Shown: positions 46,415 through 54,308 of the stretch, piece by piece
Layout: each line of letters begins with the position of its first letter
Numbering within the stretch: position 1 is the stretch's first letter
DNA from: an uncultured Azospirillum sp.
GTDB lineage: Bacteria > Pseudomonadota > Alphaproteobacteria > Azospirillales > Azospirillaceae
DNA: 54,308 bases
Assembly: GCF_946480385.1 (NCBI RefSeq)
Contig: NZ_CAMLJP010000030.1
Location: 1 to 54,308 of the forward strand
Direction of reading: 5' to 3'
Position numbers and translations under genes: made by a program
Notes under the pieces: generated by a model
Database searches by the model: none
What the model was told of the DNA's origin: nothing
Seen by the model: only the letters and a program-made list of their open reading frames with translations

Positions 46415-47836
46415 ATGCCGCCCGGTGCCATCCCCGTCCTGCTGATCGAAGACACGCCGTCGCTGGCCCGTGTCTATGCGGAATACCTGAAGAAGGAATC
46501 CCACACCGTCATCTCGGTGGAGACCGGGGCCGACGCGCTGGCGCAGCTGAACGACGGCGCGCCGAAGGTGGTGCTGCTGGATCTGCAGCTGCCGGACATG
46601 AACGGGATGGAGGTGCTGAAACGCATCGACGCCCAGGCGCTGCCCTGCGCCGTCATCGTCATCACCGCCCACGGCTCGGTGAAGGCGGCGGTGGAGGCGA
46701 TGCGCTACGGCGCCTATGATTTCCTGGTGAAGCCCTTCTCCGCCGACCGGCTGGTGGTGACGGTCCGCAACGCGATGGAGCGGCTGCGGCTGGCCCAGCT
46801 GGTCGACACCTTCGAGAAGGACCTGAACCGCGCCCGCTACCACGGCTTCATCGGCTCGTCGCTGGCGATGCAGGCGGTCTACCGCATCGTCGACAGCGCC
46901 GCCTCCTCGCGCGCCACCGTCTTCATCACCGGCGAATCCGGCACCGGCAAGGAGGTCTGCGCCGAGGCGATCCACCGCCAGAGCCAGCGGGCGGCCCGCC
47001 CCTTCATCGCCATCAACTGCGGCGCCATCCCGAAGGATCTCATGGAAAGCGAGATCTTCGGCCATGTGAAGGGCAGCTTCACCGGCGCGGTGTCCGACCG
47101 CGAGGGCGCGGCATCGCGCGCCGACGGCGGCACCCTGTTCCTGGACGAGATCTGCGAACTGGCGCCCGACCTGCAGACCAAGCTGCTGCGCTTCATCCAG
47201 ACCGGCACCTTCACCCCCGTCGGCGGGTCGAAGCTGGAGAAGGTCGACCTGCGCATCGTCTGCGCCACCAACCGCGATCCCCTGCGCGAGGTGGAGGAAG
47301 GGCGGTTCCGCGAGGACCTGTACTATCGCCTGCACGTCATTCCCATCCACCTGCCGCCGCTGCGCGAGCGCGAGGACGACGTGCTGGAAATCGCCCGCCA
47401 CTATCTGGCGGAGTTCGCGAAGGAGGAGAAGAAGGGCTTCACCCGCTTCTCGCCCGAGGCGGAACAGGCGCTGCGCCACTATCACTGGCCGGGCAACGTC
47501 CGCCAGCTGCAGAATGTCGTGCGCATCGTCGCCGTGCTGCATGACGGCGACACGGTGATGCCGGAGATGCTGCCGCCACCGCTCGGCACGCCGCAGCCGG
47601 TGCCGGTCCATGCGGCCACCGCCGTCGCGGCGGCCGGCACCCTCGCGGTCCCGCGCCCGCATGTCCCACCCTCCCCGGACTCGATCAAGCCGCTGTGGGA
47701 GGTGGAGAAGGACGCCATCGAGGACGCCATCGCCGCCTGCGAGGGCAACATCCCGCGCGCCGCCGCCCTGCTGCAGATCAGCGCCTCGACGATCTACCGC
47801 AAACGCCTGGCCTGGCAGGCCGAAGGGAAACTCTAA
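46415..47836 (+). CDS. sigma-54-dependent response regulator (NtrC/LuxO-like)
   Basis: A 473-residue three-domain regulator. The receiver (residues about 1-120) has VLLDLQLPDMNG with the phospho-Asp. The AAA+ domain has GESGTGKEVCAEAIH and the sigma-54 contact loop GSFTGA, which replaces the usual GAFTGA, with a Walker B LFLDEICEL. The C-terminal Fis-type HTH is AIAACEGNIPRAAALLQISASTIYRKR. It activates sigma-54 promoters after phosphorylation. Its kinase is not adjacent; the hybrid kinase at 40526-44341 and the HPt protein at 48350 are nearby candidates. Start at 46415 (MPPGAIPVLL). Confidence 0.93.
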   Translation: MPPGAIPVLLIEDTPSLARVYAEYLKKESHTVISVETGADALAQLNDGAPKVVLLDLQLPDMNGMEVLKRIDAQALPCAVIVITAHGSVKAAVEAMRYGAYDFLVKPFSADRLVVTVRNAMERLRLAQLVDTFEKDLNRARYHGFIGSSLAMQAVYRIVDSAASSRATVFITGESGTGKEVCAEAIHRQSQRAARPFIAINCGAIPKDLMESEIFGHVKGSFTGAVSDREGAASRADGGTLFLDEICELAPDLQTKLLRFIQTGTFTPVGGSKLEKVDLRIVCATNRDPLREVEEGRFREDLYYRLHVIPIHLPPLREREDDVLEIARHYLAEFAKEEKKGFTRFSPEAEQALRHYHWPGNVRQLQNVVRIVAVLHDGDTVMPEMLPPPLGTPQPVPVHAATAVAAAGTLAVPRPHVPPSPDSIKPLWEVEKDAIEDAIAACEGNIPRAAALLQISASTIYRKRLAWQAEGKL

Positions 47837-48124
47837 GCCTTTATTTCGGCAAGGATTTCTCCCTTCCTCGCGCAGGCATACAAGAAACGGGCTAATACTC
47901 TTCGACAAAGCCTTGCCGCCTTGGTCGTAATTCCACTCTGAAGTCGGCCGTCGTTAGACCTATGCCGTGAGATGGAATTGCCCGCAACCGCAGCATGCGG
48001 CTAGCCTCCCCGCACAATGTCTTGGTTCCGCTTGCCCGGCATGCCTCACGGCGCGGCCGATGCCGGCGATCCCGGACCAATTTGCTTTGCAAAGACCCGC
48101 TTCGCAGTGACTAGGGGGAGGCCC

Positions 48125-48334
48125 ATGACAAACGGCACCGTCAAATGGTTCAACACCACCAAGGGGTACGGCTTCATCGCGCCGGAGGCCGGTTCGAAGG
48201 ATGTGTTCGTTCACATAACCGCGGTCCAGCGCTCCGGCCTGCATGCCCTGTCGGAAGGCCAGCGCGTCCAGTTCGAGGTGGAGCGGGGCAACAACGGCAA
48301 GGACTCGGCGGTGAACATCAGCGTCGTCGAGTGA
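48125..48334 (+). CDS. cold-shock domain protein
   Basis: A 69-residue CspA-family RNA chaperone: [17 protein letters not shown] holds RNP1, DVFVHITAV holds RNP2, and the protein ends in NISVVE. AGGGGGAGGCCC precedes the ATG at 48125. The 288 bases before the start have no gene and probably form the long leader common to csp genes. It is convergent with the receiver-HPt gene, 15 bases apart. Confidence 0.96.
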   Translation: MTNGTVKWFNTTKGYGFIAPEAGSKDVFVHITAVQRSGLHALSEGQRVQFEVERGNNGKDSAVNISVVE

Positions 48335-48349
48335 CCTGTCCGAACTGAG

Positions 48350-49201
48350 TCAGACCGGATATCCGGCGGCGCGGTAGGCCGCGATGGCATCCCCGGCCAG
48401 TTGGGGAATCTCGCCGCGCAGCCTCTCCACCGCGTCCGCCGCCCCGTCTCCCCCATCACCTCCCGCAGCTTTCGGTTCCGCAACGGATGCCCGGCACGCC
48501 ATCTCCAGCGCGCGGGCGGCGCTGCACAGGGCGCGGGCGCCGAAGGTCCCGGCGGTGCTTTTCAGCGTGTGCGCCTCGCGCGTCAGGACGGCGCGGTCGG
48601 TCTCCCCGGCGATGCGCGCTACCCGTTCCCGCGTCTCCTCCACGAACTGCCGCAGTACGTCGGCCAGCAGCTCCGCATCCAGATCCTGGGCCAGCTGGGC
48701 CAGCACCTCGCGGTCCAGCACCTCGCCCGCCGCCGCCGGCGCAGCCGGGGCGCAGGGGCCGAAGCCGGCCGACCGGTCCGGTGCCGCCCGCAGCCACTTC
48801 TCCACCGTCTCCAGCAGCAGCACCCGGTCCACCGGTTTGGCGACATGGTCGTTCATGCCGGCGTCCTGGCAGCGGACACGGTCGGCCTCGTCGGTGTCGG
48901 CGGTCATGGCGACCACCGGCACCTGGCCGGCCGGTCCCGGCAGGTCGCGCAGCAGCCGGGTGGCGGTCAGCCCGTCCATCTCCGGCATCGACAGGTCCAT
49001 CAGGATCAGGTCATAGCCGCCGGCCTGCGCCGCCATCACCGCCTCCAGCCCGTTGTTCGCGGTGTCGGCGCGATGGCCGGCCTGGGCCAGGATGGCGGTG
49101 ACCAGCATCTGGTTCAGCGGACTGTCCTCCACCACCAGAATCCGGCGCGGCACCGGTTGAAGATCCGTGGGGAGAAGCGACGGCGGCGTCCGCTGCGTCA
49201 T
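48350..49201 (-). CDS. receiver-HPt phosphotransfer protein
   Basis: A 283-residue two-domain signalling protein. The receiver (about 18-140) has [24 protein letters not shown] with the phospho-Asp, and HVAKPVDR with the Lys. The C-terminal HPt (about 165-260) has [13 protein letters not shown] with the phospho-His. Such proteins pass phosphate between a hybrid kinase and another regulator. No DNA-binding domain is present. The start at 49201 is where the conserved region begins. It is divergent from trpB. Confidence 0.9.
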   Translation of the reverse strand: MTQRTPPSLLPTDLQPVPRRILVVEDSPLNQMLVTAILAQAGHRADTANNGLEAVMAAQAGGYDLILMDLSMPEMDGLTATRLLRDLPGPAGQVPVVAMTADTDEADRVRCQDAGMNDHVAKPVDRVLLLETVEKWLRAAPDRSAGFGPCAPAAPAAAGEVLDREVLAQLAQDLDAELLADVLRQFVEETRERVARIAGETDRAVLTREAHTLKSTAGTFGARALCSAARALEMACRASVAEPKAAGGDGGDGAADAVERLRGEIPQLAGDAIAAYRAAGYPV

Positions 49202-49439
49202 CGGAAGGAGGCTCCGCAATAAAGGAGCCGCCAGTGTAAGGGCGCGGCCTTGCCGCTGCAAAGCCCCGCTCCATCTTTGCGGAATGTATGCGGACGGGCG
49301 GATTTCGCCGATCTCCGTGGCCCGGCGCTTCAAATCGGCGCGTCTCACCGGTATGGTGTCGCGCTTGGCCGGCGTCCGGACCGGATGTGCCGCCCACCCG
49401 ACAGCAGCTTCCCTTCGACTTCAGGCAGTGCCGCAGACG

Positions 49440-50657
49440 ATGACCAAACTGAACACCTACCGCTCCGGTCCCGACGAGCGCGGGCATTTCGGAATCTTTG
49501 GCGGCCGCTTCGTCGCCGAGACGCTGATGCCCCTGATCCTGGAGGTCGAGAAGGCCTATCGCGAGGCGCGGGCCGATCCCGCCTTCGAAGGCGAGATGCG
49601 CCAGCAGCTGAAGCAGTATGTCGGCCGGCCCAACCCGCTCTATTACGCCGAGCGGCTGACCGAGCATCTGGGCGGCGCCAAGATCTACTTCAAGCGCGAG
49701 GAGCTGAACCACACCGGCGCGCACAAGATCAACAACTGCATCGGCCAGATCCTGCTGGCCCGGCGCATGGGCAAGACCCGCATCATCGCCGAGACGGGCG
49801 CCGGCCAGCATGGCGTGGCGACCGCGACGGTCTGCGCGCTCTACAACATGCCCTGCGTCATCTACATGGGCGAGACCGACATCGCCCGCCAGCAGCCCAA
49901 CGTCTTCCGCATGAAGCTGCTGGGCGCCGAGGTCCGCCCGGTGACCTCGGGCAGCGGCACGCTGAAGGACGCGATGAACGAGGCGCTGCGCGACTGGGTC
50001 ACCAACGTCGCCGACACCTTCTACATCATCGGCACCGCCGCCGGCCCGCACCCCTATCCCGCCATGGTCCGCGACTTTCAGTCGGTGATCGGCGACGAGG
50101 TGCGCACCCAGATGCAGGAGCAGGAAGGCCGCCTGCCCGACAGCCTCGTCGCCTGCGTCGGCGGCGGGTCGAACGCCATCGGCCTGTTCCACCCCTTCCT
50201 GGACGAGCCGACGGTGCAGATGGTCGGCGTCGAGGCCGCCGGCCGCGGCATCGAGAAGGGGCCGCTCGATCACGCCGCCTCGATCAACGGCGGTCGCCCC
50301 GGCGTGCTGCACGGCAACCGCACCTATCTGCTGCAGGACGAGGACGGCCAGATCCTGGAAGGCCATTCGATCTCCGCCGGTCTCGACTATCCCGGTATTG
50401 GGCCGGAGCACAGCTGGCTGCACGATGTCGGCCGCGTCGAATACGCCTATGCCACCGACCAGGAGGCGCTGGACGCCTTCCAGCTCTGCGCCCGCACCGA
50501 GGGCATCATCCCGGCGCTGGAATCCGCCCACGGCCTTGCCGAGGTCATCAAGCGCGCACCGAAACTGCCCAAGGACCACCTGATGGTGCTGTGCCTGTCG
50601 GGCCGCGGCGACAAGGACATATTCTCCGTCGCCAAGTATCTGGGAGTGGAACTGTGA
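49440..50657 (+). CDS. trpB: tryptophan synthase beta chain
   Basis: A 405-residue PLP enzyme that joins indole and serine to make tryptophan. [16 protein letters not shown] holds the PLP Lys, [15 protein letters not shown] and [10 protein letters not shown] hold the phosphate-binding regions. It starts [18 protein letters not shown] at 49440; the frame is open upstream but non-coding. The stop overlaps trpA in a GTGA tetranucleotide. The upstream trp genes are not in this window. Confidence 0.98.
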   Translation: MTKLNTYRSGPDERGHFGIFGGRFVAETLMPLILEVEKAYREARADPAFEGEMRQQLKQYVGRPNPLYYAERLTEHLGGAKIYFKREELNHTGAHKINNCIGQILLARRMGKTRIIAETGAGQHGVATATVCALYNMPCVIYMGETDIARQQPNVFRMKLLGAEVRPVTSGSGTLKDAMNEALRDWVTNVADTFYIIGTAAGPHPYPAMVRDFQSVIGDEVRTQMQEQEGRLPDSLVACVGGGSNAIGLFHPFLDEPTVQMVGVEAAGRGIEKGPLDHAASINGGRPGVLHGNRTYLLQDEDGQILEGHSISAGLDYPGIGPEHSWLHDVGRVEYAYATDQEALDAFQLCARTEGIIPALESAHGLAEVIKRAPKLPKDHLMVLCLSGRGDKDIFSVAKYLGVEL

Positions 50658-51514
50658 GTGCCGACATGAAGAGTGCCGATGTTGGGGCCGATGGCCGCAT
50701 CGCCCGCCGTTTTGCCGCGCTGAAGGCGGAGGGACGCGCCGGTCTGGTCACCTTCATCACCGCCGGCGATCCCGATCCCGCCGTCTCGCAGTCGGTGCTG
50801 AACGGCCTGCCGGCCGCCGGCGCCGACCTGATCGAGCTGGGCATGCCCTTCACCGACCCGATGGCCGACGGCCCGGCGATCCAGGCCTCCTCGCTGCGCG
50901 CGCTGAAGGCCGGGATGACGGTGCGCAAGACGCTGGAGATGGTCCGCGGCTTCCGCAAGCAGAATGCCGACACCCCGATCATCCTGATGGGCTATTTCAA
51001 CCCGATCCATGCCTATGGGGTGGAGCCCTTCCTGGCCGCCGCGCGCGAGGCCGGGGTCGACGGCCTGATCGTCGTCGACCTGCCGCCGGAAGAGGACGAG
51101 GAGCTGTGCATCCCGGCGCTGAAGGCCGGCGTCAGCTTCGTCCGTCTGACGACGCCGACGACGGACGAGGCGCGCATGCCGGCCGTCATGCGCAACACGT
51201 CGGGCTTCGTCTATTACGTGTCGATCGCCGGCATCACCGGCACCGCCAGCGCGTCGAACACCGCCATCGACGCGGCGGTCGCCCGGCTGAAGCGCCACAC
51301 CGACCTGCCGGTCGCCGTCGGCTTCGGCATCAAGACGCCGGATCAGGCCGCCGAGGTCGCCCGTGTCGCCGACGCCGCCGTGGTCGGCTCCGCCATCGTC
51401 ACCCGTCTGGCCGACGGGCTGGATGCGACGGGTACGGTCAAGCCGGGCACGGTCGAGGACGTGCTGGGCTTCGTCGGCGAACTGGCCAAGGGCGTGCGCG
51501 CGGCGCGGGGCTGA
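50654..51514 (+). CDS. trpA: tryptophan synthase alpha chain
   Basis: A 286-residue TIM-barrel subunit that splits indole-glycerol-phosphate and passes indole to Trp[18 protein letters not shown] holds the catalytic Glu and Asp. [16 protein letters not shown] holds the phosphate-binding region. The GTG start at 50654 overlaps the trpB stop by four bases; an in-frame ATG at 50666 is an alternative. accD follows after a 155-base gap without a terminator. Confidence 0.98.
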   Translation: MSADMKSADVGADGRIARRFAALKAEGRAGLVTFITAGDPDPAVSQSVLNGLPAAGADLIELGMPFTDPMADGPAIQASSLRALKAGMTVRKTLEMVRGFRKQNADTPIILMGYFNPIHAYGVEPFLAAAREAGVDGLIVVDLPPEEDEELCIPALKAGVSFVRLTTPTTDEARMPAVMRNTSGFVYYVSIAGITGTASASNTAIDAAVARLKRHTDLPVAVGFGIKTPDQAAEVARVADAAVVGSAIVTRLADGLDATGTVKPGTVEDVLGFVGELAKGVRAARG

Positions 51515-51669
51515 GGGACGGACGGTTTACAACGGCGGCAAACCGCTTTACGACACCTGCAACACGATCGCTCATGGCGACGAACGGCTGAAGAGCCCGG
51601 TGCGGCACGGACCCGATGTCCAGCCGGCGCCGGGTTTCGGCATACCGCCATGTCGTTGAAAGGCGTTCC

Positions 51670-52695
51670 ATGAACTGGCTTACCAACTACGTCCGCCCCA
51701 AGATCCGCGCGCTCTATGCCCGCAAGGAAGTGCCCGACAACCTCTGGCACAAGTGCCCGAGCTGCGAGTCGATGCTGTTCCACCGCGAGCTGGAAGAGAA
51801 CCTGCACGTCTGCCAGCATTGCGGCTTCCACATGCGGCTCGACCCGGTCAAGCGGCTGGAGTCGATGTTCGACGACGGCGCCTATGAGGGTGTCGAGCTG
51901 CCGAAGTCGGTCGCCGATCCGCTGAAGTTCCGCGATCAGAAGCGCTACACCGACCGCCTGAAGGAAGCGCAGACCAAGACCGGCCGCACCGACGCCATCG
52001 TCGTGGGCGAGGGCCGCATCGGCGGCCATGCCGCCGTGGTCGCCGCCTTCGACTTCGGCTTCATGGGCGGCTCGATGGGCATCGCCGTCGGCGAAGGGCT
52101 GCTGACCGCCGCCCGTCTGGCGGTGGCGAAGAACGCGCCGCTGATCGTCGTCCCCGCTTCGGGTGGGGCGCGCATGCAGGAAGGCATCCTGTCGCTGATG
52201 CAGATGCCGCGCACCACCATCGCAGTGGAGATGGTCAAGGAAGCCGGCCTGCCCTACATCGTCGTGCTGACCGACCCGACCACCGGCGGCGTCACCGCCA
52301 GCTTCGCCATGCTGGGCGACATCCACATCGCCGAGAAGGGCGCGCAGATCGGCTTTGCCGGCGCCCGCGTGATCGAGAGCACGATCCGCGAGACGCTGCC
52401 GGAAGGCTTCCAGCGTTCCGAGTACCTGATGGAACACGGCATGGTCGACATGGTCGTCCACCGCCGCGACCTGCGCCCGACGCTGGTCCGCACCATCGGC
52501 CTGCTGATGACGCCGCGCCTCGACACGGTGGTGGAGGACGTCGACTTGTCCGCCGCCCAGGCGGCCGACGGCGAGCCGGCGCAGTTGCCCCAGCCGGTCA
52601 CGCAGTCGTCCATTCAGGCGACGGCGGCCCAACCGGCGGCGACGCAGCAGGCGTCCACTCAGCCGGCGGCTCCCGTCCAGGCCGGCGACGACTGA
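51670..52695 (+). CDS. accD: acetyl-CoA carboxylase carboxyltransferase subunit beta
   Basis: A 341-residue subunit of acetyl-CoA carboxylase, which makes malonyl-CoA for fatty acid synthesis. A four-cysteine zinc finger ([15 protein letters not shown]) opens the protein, and the crotonase-fold core has [12 protein letters not shown] and [18 protein letters not shown]. The last 60 residues are an Ala/Gln/Pro-rich tail unlike the folded core. The ATG at 51670 follows trpA; trp-accD-folC is a common gene order. Confidence 0.97.
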   Translation: MNWLTNYVRPKIRALYARKEVPDNLWHKCPSCESMLFHRELEENLHVCQHCGFHMRLDPVKRLESMFDDGAYEGVELPKSVADPLKFRDQKRYTDRLKEAQTKTGRTDAIVVGEGRIGGHAAVVAAFDFGFMGGSMGIAVGEGLLTAARLAVAKNAPLIVVPASGGARMQEGILSLMQMPRTTIAVEMVKEAGLPYIVVLTDPTTGGVTASFAMLGDIHIAEKGAQIGFAGARVIESTIRETLPEGFQRSEYLMEHGMVDMVVHRRDLRPTLVRTIGLLMTPRLDTVVEDVDLSAAQAADGEPAQLPQPVTQSSIQATAAQPAATQQASTQPAAPVQAGDD

Positions 52696-52729
52696 CCGGC
52701 AACCCCTGCCCATCCGACCAGAGACGATC

Positions 52730-54091
52730 ATGACCGACGCCGCCCGTCCGCTCGCCAACCCGCCTGCCGGGCCGGCCGCGACCCGTTCCGACCCGGTGCT
52801 GGACCGGCTGAAGGGGCTTCATCCCAAGGTCATCGACCTGTCTCTGGACCGGGTGCGCCGTCTGCTGGCGGCGCTGGACCATCCGGAGCGGAAGCTGCCG
52901 CCGATGGTCCATGTCGCCGGCACCAACGGCAAGGGATCGACCGTCGCCTTCCTGCGCGCGATGCTGGAGGCGGCCGGCCACCGCGTCCATGTCTACACCT
53001 CGCCGCACCTCGTGCGCTTCCACGAGCGCATCCGCCTGGCCGGGCGGCTGATCGACGACGATCATCTGGCCGCCCTGTTGGAGGAATGCGAAATTGCCAA
53101 CGCCGGCAATCCGATCACCTTCTTCGAGGTGACGACGGTCGCCGCCTTCCTCGCCTTCTCCCGCGAGTCGGCCGACGTGGTCCTGCTGGAGACCGGGCTG
53201 GGCGGGCGGCTGGATGCCACCAACGTGGTGGACAAGCCGGCGGTGACGGCGGTCACCCGCATCTCCTACGATCACCGCCAGTTCCTCGGCGAGTCGATTA
53301 TGGAGATCGGCAGCGAGAAGGCCGGCATCTTCAAGCCCCATGTCCCGGTGGTGCTGGCCCCGCAGCCGGAAGCCGACGCGCTGAAGGTGCTGAAGCTGCG
53401 CGCCAACGCCATCGCCGCGCCGATCCAGAACTGGTCGGTGGAGGAGCGTCCGGACGGCTTCCGCTTCGAGAGCGCGAAGCGCAAGCTCGACCTGCCGATG
53501 CCGGGTCTGGCCGGCATCCACCAGATCACCAACGCCGGCGTCGCCATCGCCTGCCTCGACCACCTGCCGCTGGCCGTGGACGACGAGGCTGTGCGCCGTG
53601 GCCTCGCCACCGTCGAGTGGCCGGGGCGTCTGCAGCGCCTGACCCGCGGCCCGCTGGCCGGGAGCCTGCCGGCGGGCTGGGAACTGTGGCTGGACGGCGG
53701 TCACAACGATTCAGCCGGCGAGGTTCTGGCCCGTCAGGCGGTCGACTGGTCGCGTGGCCAGCAGCCCAATGAGGGATCGGGCGGCAGCCCCGCCCTGCCG
53801 CTTCTGCTGATCTACGGCATGCTGTCCAGCAAGGATCCGTTCGAGTTCCTGGGCCCGCTGGCTCCCTTCACCCACGCCCTGCGCGCGGTGGCGATCCCAG
53901 GCGAGGAAGCCAGCTTCACCGCCGAGGAATCCTGCGAGACCGCCAAGCTCTGCGGCATCCGTGACCACGGCGCCGCGGACAGTGTGGGCGCCGCTCTGGC
54001 CGATCTGGTGGCAGGCCGGCAGACCCCGGCGCGCGTGCTGATCTGCGGCTCGCTCTACCTCGCGGGCTCGGTGCTGGCGGAGAACGGGTGA
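52730..54091 (+). CDS. folC: bifunctional folylpolyglutamate/dihydrofolate synthase
   Basis: A 453-residue Mur-ligase-type enzyme that adds glutamate to dihydropteroate and folates. VAGTNGKGSTVAFLRAML is the P-loop, LETGLGGRLDATNVV and TRISYDHRQFLGESI follow as in FolC. The C-terminal domain has LDGGHNDSAGEV. It starts 34 bases after accD on the same strand. The N-terminus (MTDAARPLANPP) is slightly extended relative to E. coli. Confidence 0.96.
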   Translation: MTDAARPLANPPAGPAATRSDPVLDRLKGLHPKVIDLSLDRVRRLLAALDHPERKLPPMVHVAGTNGKGSTVAFLRAMLEAAGHRVHVYTSPHLVRFHERIRLAGRLIDDDHLAALLEECEIANAGNPITFFEVTTVAAFLAFSRESADVVLLETGLGGRLDATNVVDKPAVTAVTRISYDHRQFLGESIMEIGSEKAGIFKPHVPVVLAPQPEADALKVLKLRANAIAAPIQNWSVEERPDGFRFESAKRKLDLPMPGLAGIHQITNAGVAIACLDHLPLAVDDEAVRRGLATVEWPGRLQRLTRGPLAGSLPAGWELWLDGGHNDSAGEVLARQAVDWSRGQQPNEGSGGSPALPLLLIYGMLSSKDPFEFLGPLAPFTHALRAVAIPGEEASFTAEESCETAKLCGIRDHGAADSVGAALADLVAGRQTPARVLICGSLYLAGSVLAENG

Positions 54092-54179
54092 GGATCTAGA
54101 CGTTTCTGATCGCGCTTGCCGGCGGGCCATCCGGTCCGCCGGTGCAACCTGCTGCCGGCCCGACGCGCAAACACAAAAA

Positions 54180-54213
54180 AGCGGGCCTGATGCCGTTCCC
54201 GGCAACGCCCGCT
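54180..54213 (-). terminator. terminator for the minus-strand tRNA-Ala
   Basis: AGCGGGC (54180-54186) pairs with GCCCGCT (54207-54213), with an inner TGCCG/CGGCA pairing. Read on the minus strand, the hairpin is followed by T6 (54180 downward). It lies 44 bases past the tRNA 3' end. Confidence 0.75.
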
Positions 54214-54256
54214 GACGATTTATCGACTTGCTTCACCCTTCCTGAGAAGGGGAAAA

Positions 54257-54308
54257 TGGTGGAGCCGAGGAGGATCGAACTCCCGACCTACGCATTGCGA
54301 ACGCGTCG
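54257..54308 (-). tRNA. tRNA-Ala(CGC), 3' part, truncated by window end
   Basis: Read on the minus strand, the visible 52 bases give an anticodon stem ACGCG/TGCGT, loop TTCGCAA with anticodon CGC, variable loop, T-arm GGGAG-TTCGATC-CTCCT, acceptor CGGCTCC, A73 and an encoded CCA (54259-54257). The D-arm and 5' acceptor strand are beyond the window. Confidence 0.85.

Noticed and set aside
54119..54142. Intrinsic terminator of folC (CCGGCGG/CCGCCGG)
   Set aside because: The hairpin has no following T-run, so only the downstream minus-strand hairpin was listed.

Overview
The window is high-GC (tight overlapping operons, GC-rich third positions) and comes from an alphaproteobacterium, most likely an Azospirillum-like member of the Rhodospirillales. 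That placement rests on the gyrB-recF-dnaN block, the trxA-addA-addB-murU-amgK-tsaE cluster with a DivL-like kinase nearby, coaBC-dut, and trpBA-accD-folC. I worked from the sequence alone, so family names come from motif recognition.

Region 1 (about 1-16,530) is accessory DNA. Its right-hand part is the transposition module of a Tn7-like/Tn5053-like element on the minus strand: tnsA-like, tnsB, tnsC and a long tniQ/tnsD-type target selector, then two tiny genes. The module starts beside the 3' end of gyrB, outside gyrB's own terminator, so the element appears to be inserted downstream of gyrB. The left end is not visible. The cargo looks like a defence or conflict island: unknown genes, one CoiA-like zinc protein, an HTH/DUF433-like plus PIN-like toxin-antitoxin pair, a DUF3644/HEPN-like gene, and a compact five-gene operon with a divergent XRE repressor.

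That operon (4,699-8,290) is the most interesting content. It encodes an OGG-type HhH-GPD DNA glycosylase/lyase, a small protein with a glycine-rich N-terminal tail, a PfkB-kinase/nucleoside 2-deoxyribosyltransferase fusion, a QueC-like 7-deazaguanine enzyme, and a SagB-type nitroreductase. Successive genes overlap. QueC-like and OGG-like proteins are signature accessories of type IV CBASS, but no cyclic-nucleotide synthase and no TGT is present here. The set may be a distinct nucleobase-based system.

Region 2 (16,580-26,983) is core genome on the minus strand: gyrB, recF, dnaN, an unknown helical protein where dnaA often lies, and an SDR. Plus-strand TPR and haloacetate-dehalogenase-like genes follow, ending at a terminator shared with trxA.

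Region 3 (26,659-44,400) holds trxA, addA, addB, the MurNAc-recycling pair murU/amgK, tsaE and a conserved unknown gene, with a plus-strand ferredoxin-NADP reductase in between. Two large sensor kinases follow: a DivL-like protein with a degenerate ATPase domain and a membrane hybrid kinase. Two inverted GC-rich repeat pairs flank addB.

Region 4 (44,446-54,308) contains dut, coaBC, an NtrC-type sigma-54 response regulator, a cold-shock protein, a receiver-HPt protein, the trpB-trpA-accD-folC series, and the 3' part of a tRNA-Ala(CGC) running off the window.
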